Below are positions 1 to 9,765 of a stretch of 64,000 bases of DNA, in pieces. This stretch comes from Streptomyces ferrugineus (GTDB taxonomy: Bacteria; Actinomycetota; Actinomycetes; Streptomycetales; Streptomycetaceae): positions 6,758,001 through 6,822,000 of the forward strand of contig NZ_CP063373.1 of NCBI RefSeq assembly GCF_015160855.1, in the 5' to 3' direction. The position numbers and the translations under genes are program-made. How positions within the stretch are numbered: the first letter of the stretch is position 1; each line of letters opens with the position of its first letter. Below the pieces are notes generated by a model, which was given only the letters and a program-made list of their open reading frames with translations, had not been told where the DNA came from and did no database searches.

Positions 1-1116
1 CAGCGCCTCGGGGGCCGGGAAGAGGTGGGTGAGGCCGCCCTCGGGGTCGTCGACCCGCTCGCCGTGCGCGGTGACCAGGCGGGCCGCGTGGGTGCGGGCG
101 GCCGCCGTGGAGACCTGTTGGCCGAGCACGGCCCGTACGGCGAACTCGGCCTCGTCGACCGTGCGCGGCACCCGGCGGCCGGGCGCCTTGTCGACCAGGG
201 GCGCCAGCAGCGGATCCGTGCGCAACTGGTCGTCGATCGCGACCGGATCGGCGTCCAGGTCGAGCATCCGGCGGCACCGGCTGATCGCGACGGTCAGATC
301 GCGCAGGTCGCCGAGGGTGAGGCGGCAGGCGATGTGGTCGGGGTGGGGGGTCAGGGACACGATGCCATGGGCGTACGGCAGCCTGAGCGTGCGCCGGTAG
401 GCGCCGTCCCGCCACTCCTCGACGCCGGGTACGGCGGTCGCCGCGAGGTGGCCGAAGAGGTTGTCGGGGTTGAGCGGGGCGCGGAACGGCAGGCGGAGCG
501 TGAGGGCTCCCCCTGTGTTCGTCGAGGTCCCCGGGTTGCCGCGCGGGGCACGGCCGCGCAGGTCCGTCGGCGAGAGGGCGAAGACCTCGCGGACGGTGTC
601 GTTGAAGGTGCGGACGGACGCGAATCCGGCCGCGAAGGCGATGTCCGCCATGGGCAGGGGCGTCGTCTCGATGAGGAGGCGGGCCGCCTGGGCGCGCTGG
701 GCGCGGGCCAGGGCGAGCGGGCCGGCGCCGAGTTCGGCCAGGAGCTGGCGTTCGATCTGCCGGGTGCTGTAGCCGAGCCGGGCGGCGAGGCCGGGCACGC
801 CCTCGCGGTCGACGACGCCGTCGGCGATCAGACGCATCGCGCGGGCCACCAGGTCGGCGCGCTGGTTCCACTGCGGGGAGCCGGGGCTGGTGTCCGGGCG
901 GCAGCGCTTGCAGGCCCTGAAACCGGCCTGCTGGCAGGCCGCCGCGCTCGGGTGGAACCGCATGTTCTCCGGCTTGGGCGGGACCACCGGGCAGCTCGGC
1001 CGGCAGTAGATCCCGGTCGTGACGACCGCCGTGAAGAACCAGCCGTCGAAGCGGGCGTCCTTGGACTGGACGGCGCGCACGCAGCGCTCCGTGTCGGTGT
1101 GCATCCCCTTCTGCAT
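1..1116 (-). CDS. alkA: Ada-type zinc domain / AraC HTH / AlkA DNA glycosylase fusion, 3' end off window
   Basis: This is the N-terminal 372 residues of a DNA alkylation repair protein; the frame stays open through base 1. An Ada-type zinc site is visible as C38, C42, C69 and C72 (motifs YCRPSC and CKRC). An AraC-type helix-turn-helix follows at about residues 85-165, then the AlkA N-terminal domain and the start of the HhH glycosylase fold. The usual reading is removal of alkylated bases (3-methyladenine) coupled to methyl-phosphotriester sensing for self-activation. The HhH catalytic Asp lies beyond the edge. The start is ATG 1116, with ATG 1104 possible. It is divergent from nmtR across 155 bp. 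Confidence 0.9.
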   Translation of the reverse strand, partial: MQKGMHTDTERCVRAVQSKDARFDGWFFTAVVTTGIYCRPSCPVVPPKPENMRFHPSAAACQQAGFRACKRCRPDTSPGSPQWNQRADLVARAMRLIADGVVDREGVPGLAARLGYSTRQIERQLLAELGAGPLALARAQRAQAARLLIETTPLPMADIAFAAGFASVRTFNDTVREVFALSPTDLRGRAPRGNPGTSTNTGGALTLRLPFRAPLNPDNLFGHLAATAVPGVEEWRDGAYRRTLRLPYAHGIVSLTPHPDHIACRLTLGDLRDLTVAISRCRRMLDLDADPVAIDDQLRTDPLLAPLVDKAPGRRVPRTVDEAEFAVRAVLGQQVSTAAARTHAARLVTAHGERVDDPEGGLTHLFPAPEAL

Positions 1117-1220
1117 GTGTCCAGCATCGGCCACGGGACAGGCCGGGGCTGGCGAGAATCCGACATCAACCTCGCGTGTCCTGGAAGCCGCCGGATCACC
1201 TGGCGAGGACCTGAAATGAA

Positions 1221-1244
1221 ATGCATGAATAATCCTTCATGCAT
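1221..1244 (+). promoter_or_regulatory. NmtR operator (perfect 9-6-9 inverted repeat)
   Basis: ATGCATGAA (1221-1229) and TTCATGCAT (1236-1244) form a perfect inverted repeat with a 6-base spacer. The TGAA-N6-TTCA core is typical of ArsR/SmtB operators. It sits 28 bp before the nmtR start and overlaps the -35 region, so autorepression relieved by metal is the simple reading. Confidence 0.75.
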
Positions 1245-1264
1245 CCATGGATGATGGGTAAGAT
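1236..1264 (+). promoter_or_regulatory. nmtR promoter, probably leaderless
   Basis: The -35-like TTCATG (1236-1241) and -10-like TAAGAT (1259-1264) are 17 bp apart. Transcription would start at about 1271-1272, on the A of the nmtR ATG. No Shine-Dalgarno sequence precedes that ATG, so a leaderless mRNA is inferred. Confidence 0.5.
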
Positions 1265-1271
1265 ACCCCTC

Positions 1272-1634
1272 ATGGGTCATGGAGCCGTCACCGCCGCACA
1301 GGACGCCCCCGAGCGCGTACGTCTCGACGCGGCCAACGTGACCAAGGTGGCCACCACCCTCCAGGCCCTGTCCACCCCCTCCCGCCTGCTGATCCTGGCG
1401 CGGCTGCGCGAGGGGCCGCTGCCGGCCACGGAGTTGGCGGCCGAGGTGGGCATGGAGCAGTCCGCCTGCTCGCACCAGCTCCGGCTGCTGCGCAATCTCG
1501 GCCTGGTCGTGGGCGAGCGGCGCGGGCGGTCGGTGGTGTACGCGCTGCACGACCACCATGTCGCCGAGCTGCTCGACCAGGCCGTGTACCACGTGGAGCA
1601 TCTGCGGCTGGGCATCAGCGACGCGGCCGAGTGA
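1272..1634 (+). CDS. nmtR: NmtR-type nickel/cobalt-sensing ArsR repressor
   Basis: This 120-residue winged-helix repressor closely resembles Mycobacterium NmtR. The C-terminal helix carries DHH then HVEH, giving the alpha-5 metal ligands in the D-x-H-x10-H-x2-H spacing of NmtR. With ATG 1272 the protein begins MGHG, and in NmtR the N-terminal Gly-His also takes part in nickel sensing; this decides the start against the in-frame ATG at 1239. The HTH segment is MEQSACSHQLRLLR. The known target is an efflux P-type ATPase (nmtA), which is not in this window, so it acts elsewhere or on itself. It is monocistronic and convergent with the next gene. Confidence 0.88.
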   Translation: MGHGAVTAAQDAPERVRLDAANVTKVATTLQALSTPSRLLILARLREGPLPATELAAEVGMEQSACSHQLRLLRNLGLVVGERRGRSVVYALHDHHVAELLDQAVYHVEHLRLGISDAAE

Positions 1635-1658
1635 GCCGCGCCGCTCCCCGGCCCGGCG

Positions 1659-2138
1659 TTACGATGCGCTCGGGCCCGGAGTCGGCCCCACGCCCCTCAA
1701 CTGCTGGATGGTCCCGCCCAGTCGGGGCCGGAGCTTTTCCAGCAGCGCCGGTTTGCCGCTGACCACCCAACGGGTGCCGACGAGGTACTTGCCGCCGTAG
1801 ACGGCGGCCGCGTCCAGCCAGGTCAGCTTGTACTTCTCCGCAGGGAACGTCGTGATGAGGTAGTCGCCCTTCGCCGTGTGGCACAGGCCCTCGCGCAGTT
1901 GGTCCGCCTCGGTCCGGATCTTGACCTTGCAGTCGGTCAGACCGGCGATCACCTCGACCTTCGCCGGCGCCACGACACCGGCCACGGTGGCCGAGACGTT
2001 CGCCGGGCTGTCCTTCGCGGAGGCTCCCTTGTCGTCACCGCCGCCGCACGCGGTGACGGTGAGCAGGAGAACCAGACTGCCGGCCGACGCGAGACGGCGG
2101 CCGGTCCTTCCTCTGCTGCTTCCTCTGTGTAGCTGCAC
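1659..2138 (-). CDS. small secreted lipoprotein of unknown function
   Basis: This is a 159-residue protein with an Arg-rich N-terminus, a hydrophobic stretch ending in the lipobox LTVTAC, and a Gly/Asp/Ser linker, so it should be exported and lipid-anchored at the Cys. The mature part (about 110 residues) has two further Cys (ADCKV-like and GLCHT contexts) that may form a disulfide, and a Pro-rich tail. I recognise no enzyme motif. The start is a GTG at 2138 with a poor ribosome site, so a slightly later start is possible. It is convergent with nmtR and 32 bp after the monooxygenase, possibly co-transcribed with it. Confidence 0.65.
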   Translation of the reverse strand: MQLHRGSSRGRTGRRLASAGSLVLLLTVTACGGGDDKGASAKDSPANVSATVAGVVAPAKVEVIAGLTDCKVKIRTEADQLREGLCHTAKGDYLITTFPAEKYKLTWLDAAAVYGGKYLVGTRWVVSGKPALLEKLRPRLGGTIQQLRGVGPTPGPSAS

Positions 2139-2170
2139 GAAGGGTGGTACGGATCAAGGGCGGCGGGTGT

Positions 2171-3712
2171 TCACCGCGTGCGTCGGGCCGGCTCGACCGG
2201 CAGCCAGTGGGCGGCGTAGGCCCGCAGGCCCTCCAGGTCCGCGCCGCGTGCGACGTAGCCGAGGTGGCCGTCGGGCCGTACGAGTCCCTGGGCGACGCCC
2301 GGCCAGGTGCCCCTCTCGCCGAGTCGGTGCACGGTGATCAGGTCGGTGCGGCCGCTCAGGACCGGGGCGAGCCGCTCGTCCGGCCACAGGTGCGGCGGTC
2401 CGGTCAGGAGCAGATGCCAGCCGGGTCCGGCGGTGCGGGCCTGGAGTCCGCTGGGCAGGTCGGGCAGCCGGTCACCGGCCCGTGGGCCGCGGCGGGGCGG
2501 TCGGGTGCCGGGGGTCGAGGCGGGGCTGCGGCGGTAGTGGATGCCCAGTTCGGAGACGGTGCGAAAGACCCGGCGGCGGGGCGCGGTCGCGTGTCGCGCC
2601 AGGGGGGCGAGGTGCGGGACGAGCCGGGAGCGGGCGAACCGCAGGACGGGGTGGGGGCTGGTGCCGATGACGAACGCGCGGTCGGTGAAGCGCCGCACGT
2701 CGCGGCCGACCGGGACGCGTTCGGCTCCGTACGTCTCCAGCAACTCCTCCGGCGCGGCGCCCCGGCACACCAGGGCCAGCTTCCAGCCCAGGTTGAGGGC
2801 GTCCTGGATGCCGGTGTTCATGCCCTGGGCCCCGGCCGGGCTGTGGATGTGGGCCGCGTCGCCGGCGAGGAAGAAGGGCCCGGAGCGGTAGCGGGCGGCG
2901 CCGCGGTTGTGGAGGCGGAAGTCGGTCATCCAGACGGGATCCCGCAGGGCCACCCCTCGCGCGCCGTACCGCTCGGCGATCCGCTGCAGCAGCGGCAACG
3001 TCACCTTGCCGTCGGGGGCGTCGGACGGCCGCATGGCGAGCATGCGCCAGGGGGCGGGCGCGCCGAGCGGGAAGAAGAACAGCATTCCGCGCCCCGACAT
3101 GTACGAGTGCACGGCACCCGGTTCCAGTCCGTCGACCTCCAGGTCGGCGAGCAGGTACGTCTGCGGATAGGCGTAGCCCTCGAAGCCGATGCCCGCCTGT
3201 GCGCGCACGGTGCTGTGGGCACCGTCGCACCCGACGACGTATCGGGCCGTCACGGTCTCCTCCCCGCCGCCGCGGCCGCGCAGCCGGCCCACCGCATGTG
3301 ATCCCCGCCGCTCCAGCCGGACGACCTCGACGCCGCGCTCGACCGTTGCGCCCCGCCGGGCCAGATGCTCTCCGAGCACGCTCTCCGTCTCGGCCTGGGA
3401 GAGGAACAGCAGGAAGGGGTACGGCGTGTCCGTCGCCCCGATGTCGAACAGCGGCACCGAGACGGTACGCCCGCTCAGGTGCAGGCGCAGCCGCATGGCG
3501 GGGTTGCCTCGGGCCACCAGTTCCTCCGTCACGCCGAAGCCCGCGAGCGCCTCCAGGGTGCGGGGCTGGATGCCGAGCGCCCGGGACTCGCGTACCCGGT
3601 CGAGGGAGCGGTCGACGATACGGAACGGGGTTCCGTGGGCGCTCAGTTGGGCGGCGAGCGCGAGCCCCGTGGGCCCGGCGCCCACGATCAGCACATCAGG
3701 CGGTGATGTCAT
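2171..3712 (-). CDS. FAD-dependent aromatic monooxygenase (PHBH/UbiH-like)
   Basis: This 513-residue class A flavin monooxygenase hydroxylates an unidentified aromatic or polyketide-like substrate using NAD(P)H and O2. The dinucleotide motif GAGPTG is at residues 11-16, the DG motif GCDGAHSTVR at about 161-170, and the FAD ribityl motif GDAAHIHSPAGAQG at about 284-297. A C-terminal thioredoxin-like domain (residues 400-513) matches the PheA/MhpA/RdmE group. The start ATG 3712 is chosen because the Rossmann strand begins at once; an open frame runs further upstream without family similarity. A TetR-like relic lies just upstream on the other strand. Confidence 0.85.
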   Translation of the reverse strand: MTSPPDVLIVGAGPTGLALAAQLSAHGTPFRIVDRSLDRVRESRALGIQPRTLEALAGFGVTEELVARGNPAMRLRLHLSGRTVSVPLFDIGATDTPYPFLLFLSQAETESVLGEHLARRGATVERGVEVVRLERRGSHAVGRLRGRGGGEETVTARYVVGCDGAHSTVRAQAGIGFEGYAYPQTYLLADLEVDGLEPGAVHSYMSGRGMLFFFPLGAPAPWRMLAMRPSDAPDGKVTLPLLQRIAERYGARGVALRDPVWMTDFRLHNRGAARYRSGPFFLAGDAAHIHSPAGAQGMNTGIQDALNLGWKLALVCRGAAPEELLETYGAERVPVGRDVRRFTDRAFVIGTSPHPVLRFARSRLVPHLAPLARHATAPRRRVFRTVSELGIHYRRSPASTPGTRPPRRGPRAGDRLPDLPSGLQARTAGPGWHLLLTGPPHLWPDERLAPVLSGRTDLITVHRLGERGTWPGVAQGLVRPDGHLGYVARGADLEGLRAYAAHWLPVEPARRTR

Positions 3713-3799
3713 GGGTCCACGGTAGACAGGGGAGCCGTCACTGGATCCACGGAGGACCTTCGAGAACCACTCCACGCTCCCCCGCGACCAGCCGCGCCG

Positions 3800-3865
3800 A
3801 CCGGCGTCGGCGCCCTGTACGCGAAGCCGGAGCTCCTCGCGGACATGGCGCCGTGGCAGGCGGCG
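3800..3865 (+). pseudogene. possible relic of a TetR-family HTH
   Basis: Within the 170 bp between the monooxygenase start and the purU stop, the + strand encodes TGVGALYAKPELLADMA. This resembles the TetR recognition helix (GVGALY..., then ...ELLADM) with about five residues missing. TetR genes often sit divergent to flavin monooxygenases. No start, stop or remaining domain is present. The match is short and could be chance. Confidence 0.3.
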
Positions 3866-3882
3866 GCCGCTGCCGGGAGCCG

Positions 3883-4742
3883 TCAGCGCAGTACCACCGT
3901 GCGTCTGCCCTGGACGAACACCCGGCCCTCGCAGTGCCACCGCACCGCGCGGGCCAGGGCCGCCGACTCCGCGTCGCGGCCGATGGCGGCCAGGTCGTCG
4001 GGGGCGTGGCTGTGGTCGACGTCGATGACCGCCTGGGCGATGATCGGGCCTTCGTCGAGGTCGGCGGTGACGTAGTGGGCGGTCGCGCCGACGAGCTTGA
4101 CGCCTCGTTCGTGTGCCTGGTGGTAGGGCTTGGCGCCCTTGAAGCTCGGCAGGAACGAGTGGTGGATGTTGATCGTCCGGCCGGCCAGCCGGGCGCACAG
4201 GTCGTCGGAGAGCACCTGCATGTAGCGCGCCAGCACCACCAGGTCCACGTCGAAGGAGTCGACGAGTTCCAGGAGCCGGGCCTCGGCGTCGGGCTTGGTC
4301 GCGGCGGTGACCGGCACATGGAAGAACGGGATGCCGTGCCAGGTGACGAGTGCCTCGTGGTCGCGGGGTTGGAGACCACCGCGACCACGTCGATGGGCAG
4401 ATCGCCGCTGCGGGTGCGGTACAGCAGGTCGTTCAGGCAGTGGCCGTAGCGGGACACCATGACCAGCACCCGGCGCCGGGTGCCGGCCGGTTCCAGATGC
4501 CAACGCATGGCGAACGGCGCGGCCACGGCGGCGAAGTCGCGGCGCAGGGCCTCGGTGGTGTTCTCGCTGCCGGAGGTGGCGAAGTGCACCCGCATGAAGA
4601 AGTGACCGTCGCGGCGGTCGCCGAACTGCTGGTTGTCGATGATGTCGCTGCCGTGGTCGAGAAGGAACCGCGAGACGGCGTGGACGATGCCGGGCGCCTC
4701 GGGGCAGTCGACGGTGAGCACATGCTCGACGGGTGTCTCCAT
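3883..4742 (-). pseudogene. purU: formyltetrahydrofolate deformylase with a one-base frameshift
   Basis: PurU hydrolyses 10-formyl-THF to THF and formate. The N-terminal ACT domain ([15 protein letters not shown]...) is read from ATG 4742, and the formyltransferase domain with NIHHSFLPSF and the DEGPII aspartate is read in another frame ending at 3883. The frames meet at SN/RDHE, in a run of four G (+ strand 4365-4368). Adding one base restores the expected SNHRDHEAL. Everything else is full length (about 286 residues) and catalytic residues are present, so this is either a recent mutation or a sequencing error. The start overlaps the soxG stop by one base (TGATG), so it ends the sarcosine operon. 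Confidence 0.85.
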
Positions 4743-5371
4743 CAGGGCACCTCCGGACGGCGGTACTCGCTCATCGCGTCGATGAGCCAGCGCGCCAGAT
4801 AGTCAGCGAACGAGGAACGTGGGAACAGGCGGTACGTGGGTGCGTCGTCGACCTGCCAGAGGAGCACGGCGACGGGGCCCACCGTGGTCGACACCGCCCG
4901 GCCGGGCCCGAAGGCCCGGGGGTGCAGGTCCAGCGGGCAGCCCTTCTCCAGGACCTGCCGGGCGGCCGGGCCGCTCAGCTCCAGTGTGGTGCGGTTCGCC
5001 GAGACGTCCACGACCGAGCCCGGGTCGCCGCCGAGTGCCTCGCGCAACTCGGCGGTCACAGCGCCGCTGTCGGCCTGGGACAGCACGAGCCACTCGTCCG
5101 GGCCGAGCCAGACGGCGGTGTGCGGGCCGGACGCGGTGGTGTGGCCGCACTGGCGCGGGAGCGGTGCGCCCAGGGTCTTGTCGATGCGGTCGGCCGCTAC
5201 GGAGGCGGGGTCGACGCGCAGGTTCACCATGGTGATGAACGGCCACTCGGTGAGCGCGACACCGCGCGCGCCGGTGACGGCGGCGGCCCGCATCCGCTCC
5301 TCCAGATGGGCCAGGGGGCTGGTGCGCAGGGCCACCGGGCCCGCGCCTGACTCGATCGTCGGCTCAGCCAT
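4742..5371 (-). CDS. soxG: sarcosine oxidase gamma subunit
   Basis: This 209-residue protein belongs to the SoxG family (about 200 residues), a GcvT-like fold without catalytic residues that completes the alpha-beta-gamma-delta sarcosine oxidase. Family features include RMRAAAVTG..., MVNLRVDP and the PDEWLVLS segment at about residues 92-99. The enzyme oxidises sarcosine to glycine and, with THF, makes 5,10-methylene-THF and H2O2 in the cytoplasm. It overlaps soxA by 8 nt and purU by 1 nt, so the genes are translationally coupled. Confidence 0.93.
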   Translation of the reverse strand: MAEPTIESGAGPVALRTSPLAHLEERMRAAAVTGARGVALTEWPFITMVNLRVDPASVAADRIDKTLGAPLPRQCGHTTASGPHTAVWLGPDEWLVLSQADSGAVTAELREALGGDPGSVVDVSANRTTLELSGPAARQVLEKGCPLDLHPRAFGPGRAVSTTVGPVAVLLWQVDDAPTYRLFPRSSFADYLARWLIDAMSEYRRPEVP

Positions 5372-8207
5372 CGCGCTTGGTCCCTTCGGGGTCGTAGAGG
5401 ACGAAGTCGGCCACCTCGACGGACACCAGGTCGTCGCCCACCGGGGCGAGCAGGGTCTCGCCGATCCTGGCCCGCCCGTCGGCGACGAGGGCGAGGGCGA
5501 AGGGGCGGCCGAGGGCCGGGCTGTGGTAGCTGGAGGTGACGTGGCCGAGCATCGGCACCGGCACCGTGGCCAAGGAGGCTTCCGGCGCGACGAGTTGGGT
5601 GCCCTCGGGCAGCCGGGTGGTGCGGTCGCTCGGGAGCAGGCCGACCAGTTGCCTGCGGTCGGTGCGGGAGGTGTCGGCGCGGGCGAAGGACCGCTTGCCG
5701 ATGAAGTCCTTCTGCTTGGAGACCACCCACGACATGCCCGCGTCCTGCGGGGTGACGGTGCCGTCGGTGTCCTGGCCGACGATGATGTAGCCCTTCTCGG
5801 CCCGCAGCACGTGCATGGTCTCGGTGCCGTACGGGGTGATGTCGTACGGCCGGCCGACCGCGTACACCTCCTCCCAGACCGCGAGGCCGTACCAGGCCGG
5901 GACGTTGATCTCGTAGGCCAGTTCGCCGGAGAAGGAGATCCGGCAGATGCGGGCCGGGATGCCGGAGGCCAGGGTGGTCTCGCGGAAGGCCATGAACGGG
6001 AAGGCCTCGGCGGACAGGTCGACGTCGGGGGCGAGATGGCCGACGACCTCGCGGGACTGCGGGCCGACGACGGCGATCGTCGTCCACTGCTCGGTCACCG
6101 AGGTGCAGTGCACGTCGAGTTCGGGCCACTCGGTCTGCAGCCACTCCTCCAGCCAGTCCAGGACCCCGGCGGCGCCGCCGGTCGTGGTGGTCATGAAGTA
6201 GCGGTCGTCGTCGAGACGCAGGGTCACGCCGTCGTCGAAGATCATGCCGTCCGGCTTGCACATGACGCCGTAGCGGGCCATGCCGGGCTTGAGCTTCTTG
6301 AAGGCGTTGGTGTAGACGCGGTTGAGGAACTCGCCCGCGTCCGCGCCCCAGATCTCGATCTTGCCGAGGGTGGAGGCGTCCATGAACGCCACGCCCTCAC
6401 GGGCGGCGCGGCACTCGCGGGCGACGGCGGTGTCCATGTCCTCGCCGGGCCGCGGGTAGTACCAGGGGCGCTTCCACTGCCCGACGTCCTCGAACTCGGC
6501 GCCGTTCGCCACATGCCAGCCGTGGATGGAGGTGGTCCGCTCCGGGTCGAACAGCTCACCGCGCTCACGTCCGGCGAGGGCGGCGAAGGCCACCGGCGTG
6601 TACGGCGCCCGGTAGGCGGTGGTGCCGATCTCTCCCAGGGAACCGCCCAGCACCTCGGCGATCACGCCGATCGCGTTGACCCCGGACGTCTTGCCCTGGT
6701 CGTTGGCCGTGCCGAGGGAGGTGTAGCGCTTGACGTGCTCGACGCCGCGCATGCCGGCGCCGGTGGAGCGCCACACGTCGGCGACGGTGACATCGCGCTG
6801 GTGGTCGACGAAGTGGGTGTCCCAGCCGTCGTCGACGCCCGGCACCAGCCACAGGGCGCGCACCTCGGGACGGACTTCGTCGTACGACGCCGTCGGCACC
6901 GGCACCGGGAACCCGGCCTCCGTCGCCGCCAGCGCCCCGGCCCGCGCCCCCTCGGCCACACACCCGTCCAGGGTGGACGTGCCGCGCGCCGCACCCACGA
7001 CCTGCTGGTCGCGCACGGTCCCGTCCGGCACGAAGGCGACCCGCTCGGAGTCCCAGCGGAGCCTGCCCTGGCGCTGGCTGTGCAGGTGCACCACCGGGCT
7101 CCAGCCGCCGGAGACGGCGAGCAGATCGCAGTCGAACGACCGCGGGGCACCGGTGAGTCGACCGCTCTCGTCGATCCCCTGGACGGTGACACCGCTGACC
7201 CGGCGGTCCCCGGCGGTGTCGACCACCGCGCTGCCCGTCAGCACCCGCACCCCGGTCGCCACGGCGACCTCGGCGGCCCGCTGGGACAGCTCCGGGCGGG
7301 CGTCCACGACGGCGGCGATGTCGATGCCGGCGGCGTGGAGATCGGCGACGGTGTCGTACGCGCTGTCGTTGGTCGTGCTCACCACGGCCCGCGAACCCGG
7401 CGCCACGGCATACCGGTTGAGGTAGGTGCGCACCGCCCCGGCGAGCATCACCCCGGGCCGGTCGTTGCCGGCGAAGACCAGCGGACGCTCGTGCGCGCCG
7501 GTCGCGAGGATCACCTGGCGGGCCCGGATGTGCCACAGCCGCTGGCGCGAGACGCCCTCGGGAGCGGCGGACCCGAGGTGGTCGGTGCGCCGCTGCAGGG
7601 CCAGCACGTAGTTGTCGTCGTACGACCCGAAGGCCGTGGTGCGCTGCAGTACGACGACCTCGGGGGCGGCGTCGAGTGCCGCGCGCACGTCGGCGACCCA
7701 GTCGAGGTCGCGCCGCGCGCCGGAGAGCAGCGAACCGCCGGGCTCGGGCTGGTCGTCGACGAGGATCACCCGGGCACCGGCGCCGGCGGCAGCGGCGGTG
7801 GCCGCGAGTCCGGCCGGTCCGGCGCCGACGACCAGGACGTCGGTGTGGACGTACTTCTTGTCGTAGACGGCCGGGTCGGGGGTCGGGTCGAGCCGGCCCA
7901 TCCCGGACAGCGTGGTGGCGGACAGGCCGTCGTAGAGCTCGATGGTCGTCGCCGGGAGCATGCCCTCCGTGCACGGGCCGTCGAGCTGCACCAGGGCGTT
8001 GGGCTCCTCGACGCCCGCGGCGACGATGCCGCGCGGGCGGCCGCGGTAGAGCGACGGGGCGACCTCGATGAGACCGTGCGCCAGCATCGCCGAGGCGACG
8101 GTGTCGCCGGGGTGGCCGGTCAGCTCCCGCCCGTCGACGGTGAACCGCAGCACGGTGCCGCGGTCGACACGGCCGCCCTGCCGGAGCCGGAAGTGCTGGT
8201 CGGTCAT
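5364..8207 (-). CDS. soxA: sarcosine oxidase alpha subunit
   Basis: This 947-residue protein matches the usual length of heterotetrameric SoxA. The N-terminal Fer2-like domain (residues 10-100, [14 protein letters not shown]) is followed by a pyridine-nucleotide fold with [11 protein letters not shown] near residue 130, and a C-terminal GcvT-like aminomethyltransferase domain from about residue 575 that binds THF. SoxA binds NAD and transfers the methyl-derived carbon to THF. The start ATG 8207 overlaps the soxD stop (ATGA). An in-frame extension upstream lies inside soxD and is rejected. Confidence 0.95.
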   Translation of the reverse strand: MTDQHFRLRQGGRVDRGTVLRFTVDGRELTGHPGDTVASAMLAHGLIEVAPSLYRGRPRGIVAAGVEEPNALVQLDGPCTEGMLPATTIELYDGLSATTLSGMGRLDPTPDPAVYDKKYVHTDVLVVGAGPAGLAATAAAAGAGARVILVDDQPEPGGSLLSGARRDLDWVADVRAALDAAPEVVVLQRTTAFGSYDDNYVLALQRRTDHLGSAAPEGVSRQRLWHIRARQVILATGAHERPLVFAGNDRPGVMLAGAVRTYLNRYAVAPGSRAVVSTTNDSAYDTVADLHAAGIDIAAVVDARPELSQRAAEVAVATGVRVLTGSAVVDTAGDRRVSGVTVQGIDESGRLTGAPRSFDCDLLAVSGGWSPVVHLHSQRQGRLRWDSERVAFVPDGTVRDQQVVGAARGTSTLDGCVAEGARAGALAATEAGFPVPVPTASYDEVRPEVRALWLVPGVDDGWDTHFVDHQRDVTVADVWRSTGAGMRGVEHVKRYTSLGTANDQGKTSGVNAIGVIAEVLGGSLGEIGTTAYRAPYTPVAFAALAGRERGELFDPERTTSIHGWHVANGAEFEDVGQWKRPWYYPRPGEDMDTAVARECRAAREGVAFMDASTLGKIEIWGADAGEFLNRVYTNAFKKLKPGMARYGVMCKPDGMIFDDGVTLRLDDDRYFMTTTTGGAAGVLDWLEEWLQTEWPELDVHCTSVTEQWTTIAVVGPQSREVVGHLAPDVDLSAEAFPFMAFRETTLASGIPARICRISFSGELAYEINVPAWYGLAVWEEVYAVGRPYDITPYGTETMHVLRAEKGYIIVGQDTDGTVTPQDAGMSWVVSKQKDFIGKRSFARADTSRTDRRQLVGLLPSDRTTRLPEGTQLVAPEASLATVPVPMLGHVTSSYHSPALGRPFALALVADGRARIGETLLAPVGDDLVSVEVADFVLYDPEGTKRDG

Positions 8208-8500
8208 CGGTTCCCTCCGGCCTGGGGCAGTTCGGGGCGGGGCTCGTCGAGCCGGTAGGAGGCGAGCACCTCGTAGGTGACGGTGTCGCGCAGGACGTTG
8301 AACCAGCGGCGGCAGCCGGTGCTGTGCACCCACCGCTCGGCGAAGGGGCCCTTGGGGTTGTCGCGGTAGAAGACGTACTCGGCCCACTGCCGGTCGTCGA
8401 GGTCCGCGGGGGTCTCGGGGTAGCGGACGTGGGCCTGTCCCCCGTAGTGGTACTCGGTCTCGTCACGCGGACCGCACCATGGGCAGCTGATCAGCAGCAC
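8204..8500 (-). CDS. soxD: sarcosine oxidase delta subunit
   Basis: This 98-residue protein is typical of SoxD, the small zinc-binding subunit. CPWCG near the N-terminus (C6, C9) and a later H..TGC supply the zinc ligands. It holds the alpha and beta subunits together. The start is GTG 8500, preceded by the ribosome site AGAAGGA; no ATG fits the family length. It is 44 bp after soxB and overlaps soxA by 4 nt. Confidence 0.93.
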   Translation of the reverse strand: MLLISCPWCGPRDETEYHYGGQAHVRYPETPADLDDRQWAEYVFYRDNPKGPFAERWVHSTGCRRWFNVLRDTVTYEVLASYRLDEPRPELPQAGGNR

Positions 8501-8544
8501 GGTGTCCTTCTCTCGGCAGGCTCTCGGCGGGCTCTCGGCGGCTT

Positions 8545-9765
8545 TCAGTGGGCCACGGCTGCTGCGCCGTGCTCGTCGATCAAGGCGCCCGTCGTGAAGC
8601 GTTCGAGGGCGAAGGGGGCGTTCAGCGGATGCGGTTCGCCCGTGGCGATGGTGTGCGCGAAGGTCCAGCCGGCGGCCGGGGTGCCCTTGAATCCGCCGGT
8701 GCCCCAGCCGCAGTTGACGTAGAGGTTCTCGACCGGGGTGGTGCTGATGATCGGCGAGGCGTCCGGCGTGACGTCGACGACGCCGCCCCAGGTCCGCAGC
8801 ACGTGCGCGCGGGCGAAGATGGGGAACAGCTCGACGGCGGCGGCCATCTGGTGCTCGATCACGTGGAAGGAGCCGCGCTGCCCGTAGCCGTTGTAGGAGT
8901 CGACGCCCGCGCCCATCACCAGCTCGCCCTTGTGGGCCTGGGAGACGTAGACGTGCACGTGGTTCGACATGACGACCGTCGGGTGCACCGGCTCGTGCAG
9001 TTCGGAGACCAGCGCCTGCAGCGGGTACGACTGCACCGGCAGCCGTACGCCCGCCCGCTCGGCCAGCACGCTGCTGTGCCCGGCGGCCGCGAGACCGACC
9101 CGGCCCGCGTTGATGCGGCCGAGGTTGGTCTCGACGCCCACGACCCGGTCGCCGTCCTTGAGGAAGCCGGTGACCTCGCAGCCCTGGATCAGGTCCACGC
9201 CCAGCTCGTCGGCGCGGCGGGCCAGCGCCCAGGCGACGTGGTCGTGCTTGGCGATGCCGGCCCGCGGCTGGAAGGTGGCGCCGAGGACCGGATACCGGGT
9301 GCGCGGCGAGACGTTGAGGATGGGGCAGACCTTGGCGACCTCGTCCGGTTCGAGCCACTCGGCGTCGACTCCGTTGAGCCGGTTGGCGTTCGCCCGGCGC
9401 GTGCCCTCGCGGACGTCCTGGAGGGTGTGCGCGAGGTTGAGGACGCCGCGCTGGCTGAACAGGAAGTCATAGTCCAGCTCCTCCGGGAGCCGCTCCCACA
9501 GCTTCAGGGCGTGCTCGTAGATCGCCGCGCTCTCGTCCCACAGGTAGTTGGAGCGGATGATCGTGGTGTTGCGGGCCATGTTGCCGCCGGCCAGCCAGCC
9601 CTTCTCCAGGACGGCGACGTTGGTGATGCCGTGGTTCTTGGCGAGGTAGTAGGCGGTGGCCAGGCCGTGGCCGCCCGCGCCGACGATGACGACGTCGTAC
9701 GAGGAGCGCGGCTCGGGGTTGCGCCAGAGGAAGTCCGGGTGCTCCGGCAGCGGCTCGGTGCTCAC
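8545..9765 (-). CDS. soxB: sarcosine oxidase beta subunit
   Basis: This 406-residue DAO-fold flavoprotein is the catalytic subunit that oxidises sarcosine and carries FAD plus covalent FMN. The FAD motif [19 protein letters not shown] is at residues 25-43. His174 in [12 protein letters not shown] aligns with the FMN-linking His of characterised SoxB. The start ATG 9765 overlaps the glyA stop by ATGA, so glyA and soxB are coupled. A long + strand frame opposite is an antisense artefact. Confidence 0.95.
   Translation of the reverse strand: MSTEPLPEHPDFLWRNPEPRSSYDVVIVGAGGHGLATAYYLAKNHGITNVAVLEKGWLAGGNMARNTTIIRSNYLWDESAAIYEHALKLWERLPEELDYDFLFSQRGVLNLAHTLQDVREGTRRANANRLNGVDAEWLEPDEVAKVCPILNVSPRTRYPVLGATFQPRAGIAKHDHVAWALARRADELGVDLIQGCEVTGFLKDGDRVVGVETNLGRINAGRVGLAAAGHSSVLAERAGVRLPVQSYPLQALVSELHEPVHPTVVMSNHVHVYVSQAHKGELVMGAGVDSYNGYGQRGSFHVIEHQMAAAVELFPIFARAHVLRTWGGVVDVTPDASPIISTTPVENLYVNCGWGTGGFKGTPAAGWTFAHTIATGEPHPLNAPFALERFTTGALIDEHGAAAVAH

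Noticed and set aside
4836..8258. Very long open frame on the + strand opposite soxA, soxG and part of soxD
   Set aside because: High-GC genes leave open antisense frames. Its translation is Gly/Arg/Val/Asp-rich low complexity without domains, while the - strand encodes complete sarcosine oxidase subunits.
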